Part shown: positions 53,083 through 62,499 of the stretch, piece after piece
Layout: every line of letters begins with the position of its first letter
How positions within the stretch are numbered: position 1 is the stretch's first letter
NCBI GenBank assembly: GCA_963682085.1
Contig: OY821614.1
Coordinates: 1,674,001-1,738,000, forward strand
Reading direction: 5' to 3'
DNA length: 64,000 nt
Source of the DNA: Thiodubiliella sp900128405
GTDB lineage: Bacteria > Pseudomonadota > Gammaproteobacteria > PS1 > Pseudothioglobaceae
The notes under the pieces: generated by a model
Databases searched by the model: none
What the model was told of the DNA's origin: nothing
What the model saw: only the letters and a program-made list of their open reading frames with translations
Program-made: the position numbers and the translations under genes

Positions 53083-54205
53083 TCCAGGTTTAGCAGGCGT
53101 TCCAGCAACAGAATCGTCTATTTCTTCGATTGATGGCGAAAACGGTATTTTGGCGTATCGTGGTTATTCAATTGAGGATTTGGTGAAATATGCCTCGTTT
53201 GAAGAGGTAGCTATGTTGTTGAGGGATGGGGAGTTGCCGAGTGCTAATGAGTTAGAGGGTTTTCAGCGAGTGGTGCATGAGCGTTATGAGGTTAAACGGG
53301 ATATTCGTCATATGATGTGGGCGTTGCCTGCGAATGGGCATCCGATGGATGTGTTGCAAACGGCGATTGCGTCAATGGCGACTTTTTATCCAGATGCGGG
53401 TGCGGCTGATCCAAATTCGGCTTATACGCAGAGTGCTTTGACTAAAATTATTGCCAATATGAGTACGCTGGTGGCGATGTGGGCACGGATTTCATCGGGT
53501 TATGACCCTATTCCGCCGAGCAAGGAAATGTCGTATGCACAGAATTTTTTATATATGTCATTTGGTGAAGATCCGGATGAAGAGATTGTTAAATTGTTTG
53601 ATGCTTGTTTGATTTTGCATGCTGAGCATACTATTAATGCCAGCACTTTTTCGGCGATGGTAACAGCTTCTACACTTGCTAATCCGTTTGCTTCGGTATC
53701 GGCGGCGGTTGGCACTTTGGCGGGTTCGTTGCATGGAGGGGCGAATGAAGATGTATTAAATATGTTGGATGACATTGGTGAGGTTAAAAATGTGCGTGGT
53801 TATATTGAGAATCGTTTGCAGAATAAACAGGTGATTTGGGGTATGGGGCATCGGGAATACAGTGTGAAAGACCCACGGGCAAAGATTTTGCAAGGGATGA
53901 TTGAGGCTTATATTAACAAATCTAATGTTGTGCTTTCTCAGCGTTTTGAAATTGCATTAGAGGTAGAGCGAGTTTGCGAAGAATTGTTGAGTGCCAAAGG
54001 GGTTTATCCAAATGTGGATTTTTATTCAGGTATTTTGTATGCTGAGATTTTTAAAATTCCGAGAAAGCACTTTACGCCGATTTTTGCAATGGCTCGCTCA
54101 AGTGGCTGGGTTGCACATTGGCACGAGCAAGTGGCACATAACCGAATTTTCCGACCAACGCAAATTTATACGGGTTCGGATTTTAGAGATTACCCGAAAA
54201 GATAA
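53069..54205 (+). CDS. gltA: Citrate synthase
   Basis: Condenses oxaloacetate and acetyl-CoA. 378 residues, the short cytosolic form without the N-terminal zinc-type extension of enteric GltA. Catalytic residues are seen in LILHAEHTINASTF (His), GMGHREYSVKDPRA (His) and VDFYSGILYAEIF (Asp in VDFYSG). ATG 53069 is preferred; the TTG at 53057 is in frame. No SD is evident (TTTTTAGTTGCAATTAATT). Its stop overlaps the ubiE start by one base. Confidence 0.94.
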   Translation: MIEYIPGLAGVPATESSISSIDGENGILAYRGYSIEDLVKYASFEEVAMLLRDGELPSANELEGFQRVVHERYEVKRDIRHMMWALPANGHPMDVLQTAIASMATFYPDAGAADPNSAYTQSALTKIIANMSTLVAMWARISSGYDPIPPSKEMSYAQNFLYMSFGEDPDEEIVKLFDACLILHAEHTINASTFSAMVTASTLANPFASVSAAVGTLAGSLHGGANEDVLNMLDDIGEVKNVRGYIENRLQNKQVIWGMGHREYSVKDPRAKILQGMIEAYINKSNVVLSQRFEIALEVERVCEELLSAKGVYPNVDFYSGILYAEIFKIPRKHFTPIFAMARSSGWVAHWHEQVAHNRIFRPTQIYTGSDFRDYPKR

Positions 54206-54948
54206 TGGACAATACGACACATTTTGGCTTCAAAGATGTTGCCACACAAGACAAGCAAGGAATGGTACGCAGTGTATTTGACTCGGTTGCTAATAAATAT
54301 GATTTGATGAACGATGTGCTGTCGTTTGGGGCACATCGACTGTGGAAGCACTATACCATTGCCATGGCAAATGTTAAAACAGGGGATAAAATTTTGGACA
54401 TTGCTGGCGGCACAGGAGATTTAGCACGGGCATTTGCGACGAAAGTTGGTAATACGGGACAAGTGGTATTGTCAGATATTAATGCCGCTATGTTAAACGA
54501 AGGGCGTAAAAATTTAATTAACAAAGGGGTTATAGGCGTTGAGTTTGTGCAATTGAGTGGCGAACAAATTCCCTTTGCAGATAACAGTTTTGATTGCGTA
54601 TCAATTGCTTTTGGTCTGCGTAATGTAACCGATAAAGACCAGTGCATTCGGGAAATGTATCGTGTTTTAAAGCCGGGTGGGTGTATGTTAATTCTGGAAT
54701 TTTCTAAAACCGATATTGTGCCATTGGAAAAGTTTTATGACTTTTATTCGTTTAATGTTATGCCAAAACTTGGGAAATTTATCGCTAATGATGAGGAATC
54801 CTATCAATATTTAGCCGAGTCTATTCGCAAACATCCCGACCAAGAAACCCTTAAGAAAATGGTGCTAGATGCAGGCTTTGGTTTGTGCGAATATCACAAT
54901 TTATCAGGTGGGATTGTTGCCTTGCATAAGGGTATTAAGACCCAATAA
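54205..54948 (+). CDS. ubiE: Ubiquinone/menaquinone biosynthesis C-methyltransferase
   Basis: SAM-dependent methylation in quinone synthesis. 247 residues. FDSVANKYDLMNDVLSFG, SAM loop ILDIAGGTGDLARAF, SIAFGLRNVTDKD and REMYRVLKPGGCMLILEFSK are classic UbiE signatures. Begins the ubiE-ubiJ-ubiB group and overlaps gltA by one base. Confidence 0.96.
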   Translation: MDNTTHFGFKDVATQDKQGMVRSVFDSVANKYDLMNDVLSFGAHRLWKHYTIAMANVKTGDKILDIAGGTGDLARAFATKVGNTGQVVLSDINAAMLNEGRKNLINKGVIGVEFVQLSGEQIPFADNSFDCVSIAFGLRNVTDKDQCIREMYRVLKPGGCMLILEFSKTDIVPLEKFYDFYSFNVMPKLGKFIANDEESYQYLAESIRKHPDQETLKKMVLDAGFGLCEYHNLSGGIVALHKGIKTQ

Positions 54949-54966
54949 GGTGGCTTTGTATTACTG

Positions 54967-55443
54967 ATGAAAACCTTAATTTTAGAAAATGCATTGAATC
55001 ACTTATTGTCAACACATCAAGTTGACATTAGCCCATTAGAGGGCAAAACTATTCGCTTATCATTGCAAGATTTTCCGTTAGATGTCTATTTTATTTGCAC
55101 CAATAATCGTTTTTTTGTTGTTACTAATAGTGATGTTACTGATGTAGAAATCACTCTAACGATGAGTGCATTTGCTGATTTGTTGAAACAGGCAAAATTG
55201 CACGATATGCTCAGACAGGACAAAATTATTATTCATGGTGATGTGAAAACAGCACAGTTGTTAGTGGACATATTGCAACAACTTGACTTTGACTTTGAAG
55301 AGGTATTGTCTCAGTGGACAGGTGATATTATTGCCCATCAAGCGGGAAAAGTTGTTAGCCATTTAAAATCTAGTGATCGCCCAATATCGGCATTTAAAGA
55401 CAAAATTGCCGCTATTTTAATCAATCCTAAGGTGGTGAAATAA
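54967..55443 (+). CDS. ubiJ: Ubiquinone biosynthesis accessory factor UbiJ (SCP2 domain)
   Basis: 158 residues; lipid-binding SCP2 domain near the N-terminus (for example FICTNNRFFVVTNSDVTD, LTMSAFADLLKQAKLHDMLR) that presents hydrophobic ubiquinone intermediates to the Ubi complex. Shorter than E. coli UbiJ (201), with a reduced C-terminal coiled region. Identification rests mainly on its place between ubiE and ubiB. Its stop overlaps the ubiB start (taATG). Confidence 0.8.
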   Translation: MKTLILENALNHLLSTHQVDISPLEGKTIRLSLQDFPLDVYFICTNNRFFVVTNSDVTDVEITLTMSAFADLLKQAKLHDMLRQDKIIIHGDVKTAQLLVDILQQLDFDFEEVLSQWTGDIIAHQAGKVVSHLKSSDRPISAFKDKIAAILINPKVVK

Positions 55444-57047
55444 TGCGTAATTTGGCTCGATTTTTTAAAATCTTACGGGTTTTAATTTACTATCGTCTTG
55501 ATGCGTTATTGTTATCTACATCGCTTTTAAGTCGCTTTAAGTTTTTGCTTTATATTGCACCATGGCATTATATTCCTAGAAAAAAACGCACCAGAGGTGA
55601 GTGCATTCGTTTAGCACTTGAGGAACTCGGACCGATTTTTATCAAATTTGGGCAAACGCTCTCCACACGCCCCGATTTATTGCCTGAGGATATTAGCAGT
55701 GAACTGGTCAAGTTGCAAGACGCTTGTCCTGCCTTTGATGGCAAGCAAGCACAAAAAATGATTGAAGCATCATTAGGCGATAGCACAGCAGTATTATTTA
55801 AGACATTTGAAGTTGAACCATTGGCCAGTGCTTCAATTGCACAAGTCCATACTGCAACAACACATCATGGCGATGATGTGGTGGTGAAAATAATCCGCCC
55901 AAAAGTAGGGGAAATCATCAAGCGTGATATTGCCTTAATGTTTGTTTTTGCTCAATTTTTTAATCACTTTAGAATCAGTGAAAAAATCAGACCAACTGAG
56001 ATTGTAAAAGAATTTGAAGACATTATTTTATTGGAATTAGATATGGCACGCGAGGCGAATAATGCACAACGCCTGCGTGATAATTTTGCAGATTCAGATT
56101 TATTGTATGTGCCTAAAGTGTATTGGAATTTATGCACAAGCGAAGTGCTAACCATTGAACGAATTTATGGCACGCCAGTGGGTAATATTGCCCAGTTAAA
56201 AGCCGATAAGGTTGATATGAAACGCTTGGCAGAAGAGGGGGTGATTATCTTTTTTACCCAAGTATTTGTGCATAATTTCTTCCATGCTGATATGCACCCA
56301 GGTAATATTTTTGTTGATAAAAATGGTCGTTATGTAGGTATTGATTTTGGCATTATGGGCATTTTGGATGAGTCAGACAAAGATTTTTTAGCGGATATTT
56401 TTCTTGCATTTTTTAATCAAGATTATCACGGCGTGGCAAGTGCTTATATAGATTCAGGGTGGGCGAGTGCCAATACTGATGTGAAAGCCTTTGAGCGTGC
56501 AATTGGTAAAATTTGTGCACCGATGTTTGAAAAATCTTTGGATGAAATTTCTTTTGGGCAGGTGTTAATGGATTTAATGGCTGAGGCAAAAAACTTTGAT
56601 ATTACTGTTCAGCCACAACTTTTATTATTGGATAAAACACTATTAAATATTGAAGGACTAGGCAGGCAACTCTATCCAAAACTTGATTTATGGGCAACGG
56701 CCAAACCATTTTTAGAAAACTTAATGCGTGAAAAACACAGTTTAAAAAACACAGTTGAAAAATTCAAGAAACAAGTGCCGCAATTACTTAAAGACCTGCC
56801 AGAACTGCCAACACTAACCATTAATGCACTTAAAAAATTGGATAAAGTGCAGGATTTCAATCGCCTTAGTGCACAGCAAACCGAACTTATTGTTAAACAA
56901 TTAAAAATCAATCATAAAAAACAAACCTCGGCCATCTCTGCAGGTGCTTTGATTGTCTTATCCAGTGTTTTTATTACTCAATCTTGGTGGGTTGCTGGTA
57001 GCATTAGTGCTTTTTTTGCCTTCATATTTTGGCTAAAATCCAGATAA
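55443..57047 (+). CDS. ubiB: Ubiquinone biosynthesis regulatory ATPase UbiB
   Basis: ADCK-like atypical kinase/ATPase required for ubiquinone synthesis. 534 residues. KxGQ motif in FIKFGQTLSTRPDLLP (residues ~62-77), Ala-rich nucleotide loop PLASASIAQVHTA, FFHADMHPGN catalytic loop, GIDFGIMG (DFG). Two C-terminal membrane helices (about 485-532) anchor it in the inner membrane. Confidence 0.95.
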   Translation: MRNLARFFKILRVLIYYRLDALLLSTSLLSRFKFLLYIAPWHYIPRKKRTRGECIRLALEELGPIFIKFGQTLSTRPDLLPEDISSELVKLQDACPAFDGKQAQKMIEASLGDSTAVLFKTFEVEPLASASIAQVHTATTHHGDDVVVKIIRPKVGEIIKRDIALMFVFAQFFNHFRISEKIRPTEIVKEFEDIILLELDMAREANNAQRLRDNFADSDLLYVPKVYWNLCTSEVLTIERIYGTPVGNIAQLKADKVDMKRLAEEGVIIFFTQVFVHNFFHADMHPGNIFVDKNGRYVGIDFGIMGILDESDKDFLADIFLAFFNQDYHGVASAYIDSGWASANTDVKAFERAIGKICAPMFEKSLDEISFGQVLMDLMAEAKNFDITVQPQLLLLDKTLLNIEGLGRQLYPKLDLWATAKPFLENLMREKHSLKNTVEKFKKQVPQLLKDLPELPTLTINALKKLDKVQDFNRLSAQQTELIVKQLKINHKKQTSAISAGALIVLSSVFITQSWWVAGSISAFFAFIFWLKSR

Positions 57048-57060
57048 GACCCCTGCACCA
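57046..57060 (+). repeat. Solo IS end (second TIR type)
   Basis: AAGACCCCTGCACCA, matching the right end of the IS relic near 2475 (AAGACCCCTGCAT), at the ubiB stop. Confidence 0.4.
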
Positions 57061-57110
57061 AGTTTGTTGTAGAAGTCTCAGATAAACTTTCATTCTTGGT
57101 AGTTTTCGGG

Positions 57111-57116
57111 TAAAAT
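57111..57116 (+). promoter_or_regulatory. Candidate -10 for rplY
   Basis: TAAAAT, about 90 bases before the rplY ATG; -35 not clear. The transcript would contain the hairpin at 57156. Confidence 0.4.
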
Positions 57117-57155
57117 CCACCGCTTGGTGTGTTTGGTCGCAAAACGCATTTAAGC

Positions 57156-57183
57156 AACATCCAAAATTTGGATGTTTTTTTAT
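57156..57183 (+). terminator. Terminator-like hairpin in the rplY leader
   Basis: AACATCCA, loop AAATT, TGGATGTT followed by T7, ending about 23 bases before the rplY ATG and upstream of its SD (AAAAGGAAG). It may end ubiB transcripts or act as an attenuator of rplY. Confidence 0.6.
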
Positions 57184-57205
57184 TTTTCAGAAAAGGAAGA
57201 AAAAC

Positions 57206-57883
57206 ATGAATACTGTAATTAACGCCACAATGCGTGAAGACCAGGGGAAAGGTGCGAGCCGCCGCCTGCGTCATAATGAACAAATCCCTGCTATTATTTA
57301 TGGTGCGGGTAAAGAGCCCAATACCATTACATTAAATCTCCACGAGATAACCCACCTCTTAGAAAATGAAGAATCTTACACTTCAATATTAGATTTAACG
57401 ATTGATAAAAAAGCACAACCTGTGATTATCAAAGACTTACAGCGTCATCCAGCTAAAAATCTGGTTACCCATGTAGATTTCTTGCGTATTAATATGAATA
57501 AAGAAATTGTTACTAACATTCCATTGCACTTTATGGGTGAAGAGGATAACGAGGCAATGCGTCTTGGTGCAATTCTTAACCAATTTGTTACTGCAATTGA
57601 AGTTTCTTGTTTGCCAAAAAATTTACCGAATGCTATTGAAATTGATATTAGCAAACTTAGCATGGGCGACCATATCAGTCTAACAGGCATTAATATGCCA
57701 GAAGGTGTTATTATTACTGCACTAACGCACGGTGATATTGAAGCACACGATCAAAGCGTTGTTTCTGTTCAAGAGCCGAAACTAATGTCTGAAGAAGTCC
57801 AAGTTGATGCTGTTGAAGACGAAGAAGGTGCAACTGAAAATGGCGATGATAAGGCTGAAGATAAAGATACTTCAGGTTCTTAA
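57206..57883 (+). CDS. rplY: Ribosomal protein bL25 (long Ctc/TL5 form)
   Basis: 225 residues. Binds 5S rRNA. The N-terminal L25 domain has VINATMREDQGKGASRRLR and IPAIIYGAGKEP; the C-terminal TL5/CTC domain runs to about residue 190, and an acidic tail follows (EDEEGATENGDDKAEDKD). The long form differs from the 94-residue E. coli L25 but is common in other gammaproteobacteria. It lies upstream of pth and ychF, a conserved order. Confidence 0.95.
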   Translation: MNTVINATMREDQGKGASRRLRHNEQIPAIIYGAGKEPNTITLNLHEITHLLENEESYTSILDLTIDKKAQPVIIKDLQRHPAKNLVTHVDFLRINMNKEIVTNIPLHFMGEEDNEAMRLGAILNQFVTAIEVSCLPKNLPNAIEIDISKLSMGDHISLTGINMPEGVIITALTHGDIEAHDQSVVSVQEPKLMSEEVQVDAVEDEEGATENGDDKAEDKDTSGS

Positions 57884-57943
57884 AAGAGCGTTTTTGCATA
57901 AATTTGATTTAGCAACAACTTACATTCATACAAAAAAAATCTG

Positions 57944-58519
57944 ATGGCAATTAAATTGATTGTTGGCTTGGGTAATCCTGGTAAGGACTATCAGGCACAT
58001 CGTCATAATGTTGGTTTTTGGTTTTGCGATGCACTTGCACATTTATATGCAGGTGTTTTTAAGAAAGAATCTAAGTTTTTTGGTGATACGATACAAGTCA
58101 ATATTGCTGGGGCAAATGTTCGATTGTTAAAGCCCAGCACTTATATGAACGCTTCTGGCAAGTCGATTCAAAGTATTGCTAAATTCTATCAAATAAATGC
58201 AGATGAAATTCTAATCGTACATGATGAATTAGACATTAATCCGGGAGTTGCTAAAATTAAATTTAGTGGCGGACATGGTGGACACAATGGGCTTCGTGAT
58301 ACGATTAAAGCCTTGGGCAGTAAAGATTTTTATCGACTTAGAATCGGTATTGGACATCCCGGTGATAAATCCAAGGTGGCAGATTTTGTTTTGCATGCTC
58401 CTAATAAGTCTGAATTTGAGCTAATTCAAACGACCTTAGCCGACTCGCTTAATGTGATTGAACAATTGATAAAAGGCGATGTTGACTCTGCAATGAAAGC
58501 GTTACACACACAAAAATAA
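57944..58519 (+). CDS. pth: Peptidyl-tRNA hydrolase
   Basis: Releases stalled peptides from peptidyl-tRNA. 191 residues. IVGLGNPGKDYQAHRHNVGF carries catalytic His and Asn, LLKPSTYMNASGKS the substrate loop, and LIVHDELDI and GGHGGHNGLRDTI the remaining family blocks. Short 60-bp gap after rplY. Confidence 0.96.
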   Translation: MAIKLIVGLGNPGKDYQAHRHNVGFWFCDALAHLYAGVFKKESKFFGDTIQVNIAGANVRLLKPSTYMNASGKSIQSIAKFYQINADEILIVHDELDINPGVAKIKFSGGHGGHNGLRDTIKALGSKDFYRLRIGIGHPGDKSKVADFVLHAPNKSEFELIQTTLADSLNVIEQLIKGDVDSAMKALHTQK

Positions 58520-58536
58520 GGAACAGGGGTAAGAAA

Positions 58537-59628
58537 ATGGGATTTAAATGCGGTATTGTGGGCTTGCCCAATGTAGGAAAATCAACTTTATTTAATGCAC
58601 TCACTCAAGCAGGGATTGAATCGGCAAACTATCCATTTTGCACTATTGAACCCAATGTTGGCATTGTGCCAATGAATGACAAACGCCTTGAGCAATTGGC
58701 TGAAATTGTGAATCCGCAAAAAATATTGCCAACCACAATGGAGTTTGTGGATATTGCAGGTTTGGTTGAAGGTGCTTCAAAAGGCGAAGGGTTAGGCAAT
58801 CAATTTTTAACCAATATCCGTGAAACAGATGCAATTGTGCATGTAGTTCGTGCATTTGATAATGACGATATTATCCATGTGGCTGGTAAAATCTCACCCC
58901 TTGATGATATTGAAATTATCAATACAGAATTGGTTTTGGCAGATTTGACTGCGGTTGAAAAATTGTATCAAAAAGCAATAAAAAACACCAAATCTGGGCA
59001 AAAAGACGGGTTGCCACTTAAGGCCCTGTTAGAGAAAATTTTACCAATACTTGAAAAAGGAGAAAGTGTTCGCACTTTGTCTTTTGATGATGAAGAAATG
59101 AAGTTGTTAAAAGGGTTTCAACTGCTTACCATTAAGCCCGTTTTGTATGTTGCCAATGTCAGCGAAGATGGTTTTAGTAACAATCCATATCTTGATAATA
59201 TTCAAAAATTTGCACAAGCAGAGGGGGCACAAGTCGTGGCCATTTGTGCTGATGTTGAGGCAGAAATTTCTGAATTAGACTCAGATGAGAAACAAGAATT
59301 TTTATCCGAGATGGGGCAAGATGAATCAGGCTTAGACCGTCTTATTAAAGCAGGTTACAAATTACTTGGATTGCAAACTTACTTTACTGCTGGCGTGCAA
59401 GAAGTGCGTGCTTGGACGATTAGCATCGGCGATAGTGCACCGCAAGCAGCAGGCAAAATTCATGGAGATTTTGAAAAAGGTTTCATTCGTGCTGAAACCA
59501 TTGCCTTTGATGACTTTATCGAATGCCAAGGTGAAAAAGGTGCCAAAGAAGTAGGAAAATTACGCTCAGAAGGCAAGGAGTATATTGTTCAAGATGGTGA
59601 TGTTGTTCATTTCTTGTTTAATGTCTAA
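58537..59628 (+). CDS. ychF: Redox-regulated ATPase YchF (OLA1)
   Basis: 363-residue TRAFAC P-loop protein, an ATPase that binds ribosomes and modulates stress responses. G1 GIVGLPNVGKSTLFNALT, G3 FVDIAGLVEGASKGEGLGNQ, coiled-coil insert, and C-terminal TGS domain (EVGKLRSEGKEYIVQDGD). Length normal. Confidence 0.97.
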   Translation: MGFKCGIVGLPNVGKSTLFNALTQAGIESANYPFCTIEPNVGIVPMNDKRLEQLAEIVNPQKILPTTMEFVDIAGLVEGASKGEGLGNQFLTNIRETDAIVHVVRAFDNDDIIHVAGKISPLDDIEIINTELVLADLTAVEKLYQKAIKNTKSGQKDGLPLKALLEKILPILEKGESVRTLSFDDEEMKLLKGFQLLTIKPVLYVANVSEDGFSNNPYLDNIQKFAQAEGAQVVAICADVEAEISELDSDEKQEFLSEMGQDESGLDRLIKAGYKLLGLQTYFTAGVQEVRAWTISIGDSAPQAAGKIHGDFEKGFIRAETIAFDDFIECQGEKGAKEVGKLRSEGKEYIVQDGDVVHFLFNV

Positions 59629-59714
59629 CCTTGTTACAATGGAGAAATCCCCTGTATCCGCTACATAATTTTTTTGTCTCTTTTTTACTGTCATTACTGA
59701 GTATGTATTTCATT

Positions 59715-61237
59715 ATTTAGTCAACCCTTAAAAACCACACAACAAACTGATTTATAACAATAAAACCACAATATATCATAGACAAATCAACCAGATTTTG
59801 ATAAAACACCCCATCTTTCTTGGTCGTTTTGCTGATAAAAAATGCTAACAAAATCAACCCCAAACACAGGTCAACAAAATCTTTTTCATTCAGAGCTTTT
59901 CTCCCAATTAGACACTAAAGACCCTTTAATACAGCTGGTCAATGCCATTAACTGGGCAGTCTTTGATCATAGCTTTGAGCAGCATTACTCTAAAGACAAC
60001 GGCAGACCCTCAAAACCCATTAGGCTGATGGTGGGCTTGCTCATGCTTAAACAGTTGGAGAACCTCTCTGACGAGCGTGTTGTGTTGCAGTTTAAGCACA
60101 ACCCTTATTACCAATACTTCTGTGGCTATCCAAACTACACGCCTGATGTTCCTTGCAATGCTACTGAACTGGTACATTTTAGAAAGCGCATTGGCATCCA
60201 AGGTTTTAATCTTATTTTTAAAATGAGTATTGAATTGCATGGTAGCTTAGCACAAGAGCCAAGCGTGTTAATTGACACCACCGTACAAGAAAAAAACATC
60301 ACCTATCCTACTGATGCCAAACTGGCAATCAAGATTATCAATCGCCTTAACAAGCTGGCAAAACACCATAACATTCAACAGTGCCGTACTTATGTCAAAG
60401 AGGTTAAAAATTGTCGCTTGGCAATCAGACACTTCCGTCATGTTAAAAAGCGCACCAAAGCTAAGAAAGCACTAACAAGACTTAGAACCATTGCCAATAA
60501 GCTCATCAGAGAATTGCAACGCAAACTACCTCAATATCTGTTGTTTACAACCTATCAAAAAGACTTCTTGCTCTACCAACAAGTGCTAGCACAAAAGCCC
60601 AAGGACAAGAATAAAATCTATTCATTGCATGAAGCTAATGTTTATGTCATTGCCAAGGGCAAAGATCATAAACAATATGAATACGGCAATAAAGTGTCCA
60701 TTGTATCAACCAAAGACAATAACATTATTGTTGGCGTTGTGAGTCATAACAAAAACATTCACGATTCCAAAACCTTACACGCTGCCATTGGTCATGCTAA
60801 TAGCAATAGAGATAAAAACAAGCCCATTAAACAGGCAGTATGCGATAGAGGTTATGTTGGCGCAAAAGAGGTATTGGGTGTAAAAATTATCCTCCCTAAG
60901 AAGGCACTTAAACGAGACAATCGTTATCAGTGCGATAAAAAGCGCAAACTGTGTAAAAGACGTGCTGCCATAGAGCCTATTATTGAACACTTAAAGTCAG
61001 ACTTCAGGCTATCTAGAAATCTACTAAAAGGGCAGATTGGCGATGAGATTAATGTTTTAATGGCTGCTTGTGCTTGGAATTTAAGAAAGTGGCTAGTCGC
61101 CACTACTATTTTTTTGTTTTTACAAAAGGTTCGCTATTTTTTTATAAAGAATCATTGGTTTATGTTGTAGTATGCAAAAGCTTGTAATTAAATAAGGTTT
61201 GGTTATTTTGAATTGGGTTTTTAAGGGTTGACTAAAT
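59715..61237 (+). mobile_element. Complete insertion sequence, about 1.5 kb
   Basis: Perfect 22-bp inverted repeats: ATTTAGTCAACCCTTAAA plus AACC at 59715-59736 and the complement at 61216-61237. One intact transposase gene lies inside. Outer AT-rich bases could belong to the target duplication, so the exact ends are uncertain by a few bases. It is not the same IS as the relic at 2008. Confidence 0.85.
59842..61170 (+). CDS. IS5-superfamily DDE transposase
   Basis: 442 residues, uninterrupted. The N-terminal DUF772-type region (HYSKDNGRPSKPIRLMVGLL, FRKRIGIQGF) is followed by the DDE core: VLIDTTVQEKNITYPTDAKL (first Asp), AVCDRGYVGAKEV (second Asp) and RAAIEPIIEHLKSDFRL (Glu). A basic middle segment (~190-230) likely contacts DNA. 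It appears intact and could be active. Confidence 0.88.
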   Translation: MLTKSTPNTGQQNLFHSELFSQLDTKDPLIQLVNAINWAVFDHSFEQHYSKDNGRPSKPIRLMVGLLMLKQLENLSDERVVLQFKHNPYYQYFCGYPNYTPDVPCNATELVHFRKRIGIQGFNLIFKMSIELHGSLAQEPSVLIDTTVQEKNITYPTDAKLAIKIINRLNKLAKHHNIQQCRTYVKEVKNCRLAIRHFRHVKKRTKAKKALTRLRTIANKLIRELQRKLPQYLLFTTYQKDFLLYQQVLAQKPKDKNKIYSLHEANVYVIAKGKDHKQYEYGNKVSIVSTKDNNIIVGVVSHNKNIHDSKTLHAAIGHANSNRDKNKPIKQAVCDRGYVGAKEVLGVKIILPKKALKRDNRYQCDKKRKLCKRRAAIEPIIEHLKSDFRLSRNLLKGQIGDEINVLMAACAWNLRKWLVATTIFLFLQKVRYFFIKNHWFML

Positions 61238-61400
61238 ATTAAAAAAATCAGATTAATTATTGACAGGTTTCTATTATAATACCCAATATTAGGTTATTGG
61301 CAATTTTTTTGATAAAAACTGGGAAAATATGCCCGATTTTGTTTTTAATATAGCGTATCAAGGCAATAGTGCCTTATACTAATAGTTAGGCATCAAAATA

Positions 61401-61547
61401 ATGAAATTCAAACTTGAACAGTACAATAGAAACACTCCAGACGAAGAGCCAATAAATGATGTAATCGTTGTTTCTAAGAAAACTGGGAGACACACAGTTA
61501 CTATGGCTGAAACCTGGCATGGAGAAAATAATAATGGATATAGCTAG
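61401..61547 (+). CDS. 48-residue ORF leading the diaminopropionate operon
   Basis: ATG 61401 to TAG 61547. The product is polar: MKFKLEQYNRNTPDEEP at the start and KKTGRHTVTMAETWHGENNN near the end. It overlaps the sbnA-like start (61534) by 14 bases, so translation is probably coupled. No family is recognisable. Its size and place fit a small accessory protein or a precursor peptide; either is inference. SD before the ATG is weak. Confidence 0.45.
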   Translation: MKFKLEQYNRNTPDEEPINDVIVVSKKTGRHTVTMAETWHGENNNGYS

Positions 61548-62499
61548 AAACCCTTTAGAATTAGTATTTGATGATATTTACATATCGTTAGATAATATCT
61601 TGGAAAATAATATTGTTAATATCAAATTAGAAGGATTTTCAATTTCTGGCTCAATCAAAATAAAGTCAGCACTTAGAATGGTAGATAGGCTTGAAATGAG
61701 CGGGAAAATAAAAAAAGGAGACACTTTGATTGAAAGCTCCTCAGGTAATTTAGGCGTTGCACTTAGTATCATTAGCGCAGTTCGGGGTTATAACTTTGTT
61801 TGTGTCACTGACCCAAATCTTTTAACCACATCAGAAAACCTAATGAAGGCTTATGGGGCTGAAATTGTCAAAATAACCGAAAAAGACGAAAATGGTGGGT
61901 ATCTTAATTCTAGAATTAAGTATATTAAAAACATAACATCAAAAGATAAATCTTTCACATGGATAAATCAGTATGAAAACATTGATAATGTGGATGCTCA
62001 TTACAGTTGCACAGCTCCCGCTATATTCAAAAAATTTCCACAAATTGATTACCTGTTTATCGGGGTAGGAACAACAGGGACACTTTCTGGTGTAAGTCGC
62101 TATTTTAAATTAAAGTCTCCAAATACAAAAATTATAGCAATTGATTCTATTGGCTCAGTCACTTTCGGTGAAAAACCAGGAAAAAGATTAATCCCTGGTC
62201 TTGGAACAAGTAAAGTGCCGCCAATTAGTAAATTATCAATATACGATGACATCGTATATGTAACTGAGCAAGATACAATTAATTTATGCAAAAAATTGTC
62301 CTTGCAAGGGCTATTGTTTGGAGGCTCTACAGGAACAATTCTATCAGGCATTTGTGATTATGCAAATAAAATAAAAGAAAATTCTTGTGTAGTGACAATT
62401 TCACCAGACTTTGGCGACAAATATTTAGACACAATATATAACGAAGAGTGGACTAATAAACATTTCAACAAAATAAAATCACAAGGAGAACTAACATGA
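61534..62499 (+). CDS. sbnA: SbnA-like PLP enzyme, N-(2-amino-2-carboxyethyl)-L-glutamate synthase
   Basis: 321 residues from ATG 61534 (GGAGA 6 bases upstream); the open frame extends to 61468 but without SD. SbnA couples O-phospho-L-serine and L-glutamate to ACEGA. Cysteine-synthase fold: PLP lysine in GFSISGSIKIKSALR, SSSGNLGVALS pocket, phosphate loop GVGTTGTLSGVSR and LFGGSTGTILSG near the end. Its stop overlaps the sbnB-like start (ATGA). Cystathionine/cysteine synthase alternatives are less likely given the SbnB partner. Confidence 0.85.
   Translation: MDIARNPLELVFDDIYISLDNILENNIVNIKLEGFSISGSIKIKSALRMVDRLEMSGKIKKGDTLIESSSGNLGVALSIISAVRGYNFVCVTDPNLLTTSENLMKAYGAEIVKITEKDENGGYLNSRIKYIKNITSKDKSFTWINQYENIDNVDAHYSCTAPAIFKKFPQIDYLFIGVGTTGTLSGVSRYFKLKSPNTKIIAIDSIGSVTFGEKPGKRLIPGLGTSKVPPISKLSIYDDIVYVTEQDTINLCKKLSLQGLLFGGSTGTILSGICDYANKIKENSCVVTISPDFGDKYLDTIYNEEWTNKHFNKIKSQGELT

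Noticed and set aside
61238..61310. Promoter TTGACA/TATAAT upstream of the diaminopropionate operon
   Set aside because: The two boxes are only 9 bp apart; the -10 may be real but the pair is not a standard promoter. A small hairpin with a T run (61283-61310) follows, of unclear use.
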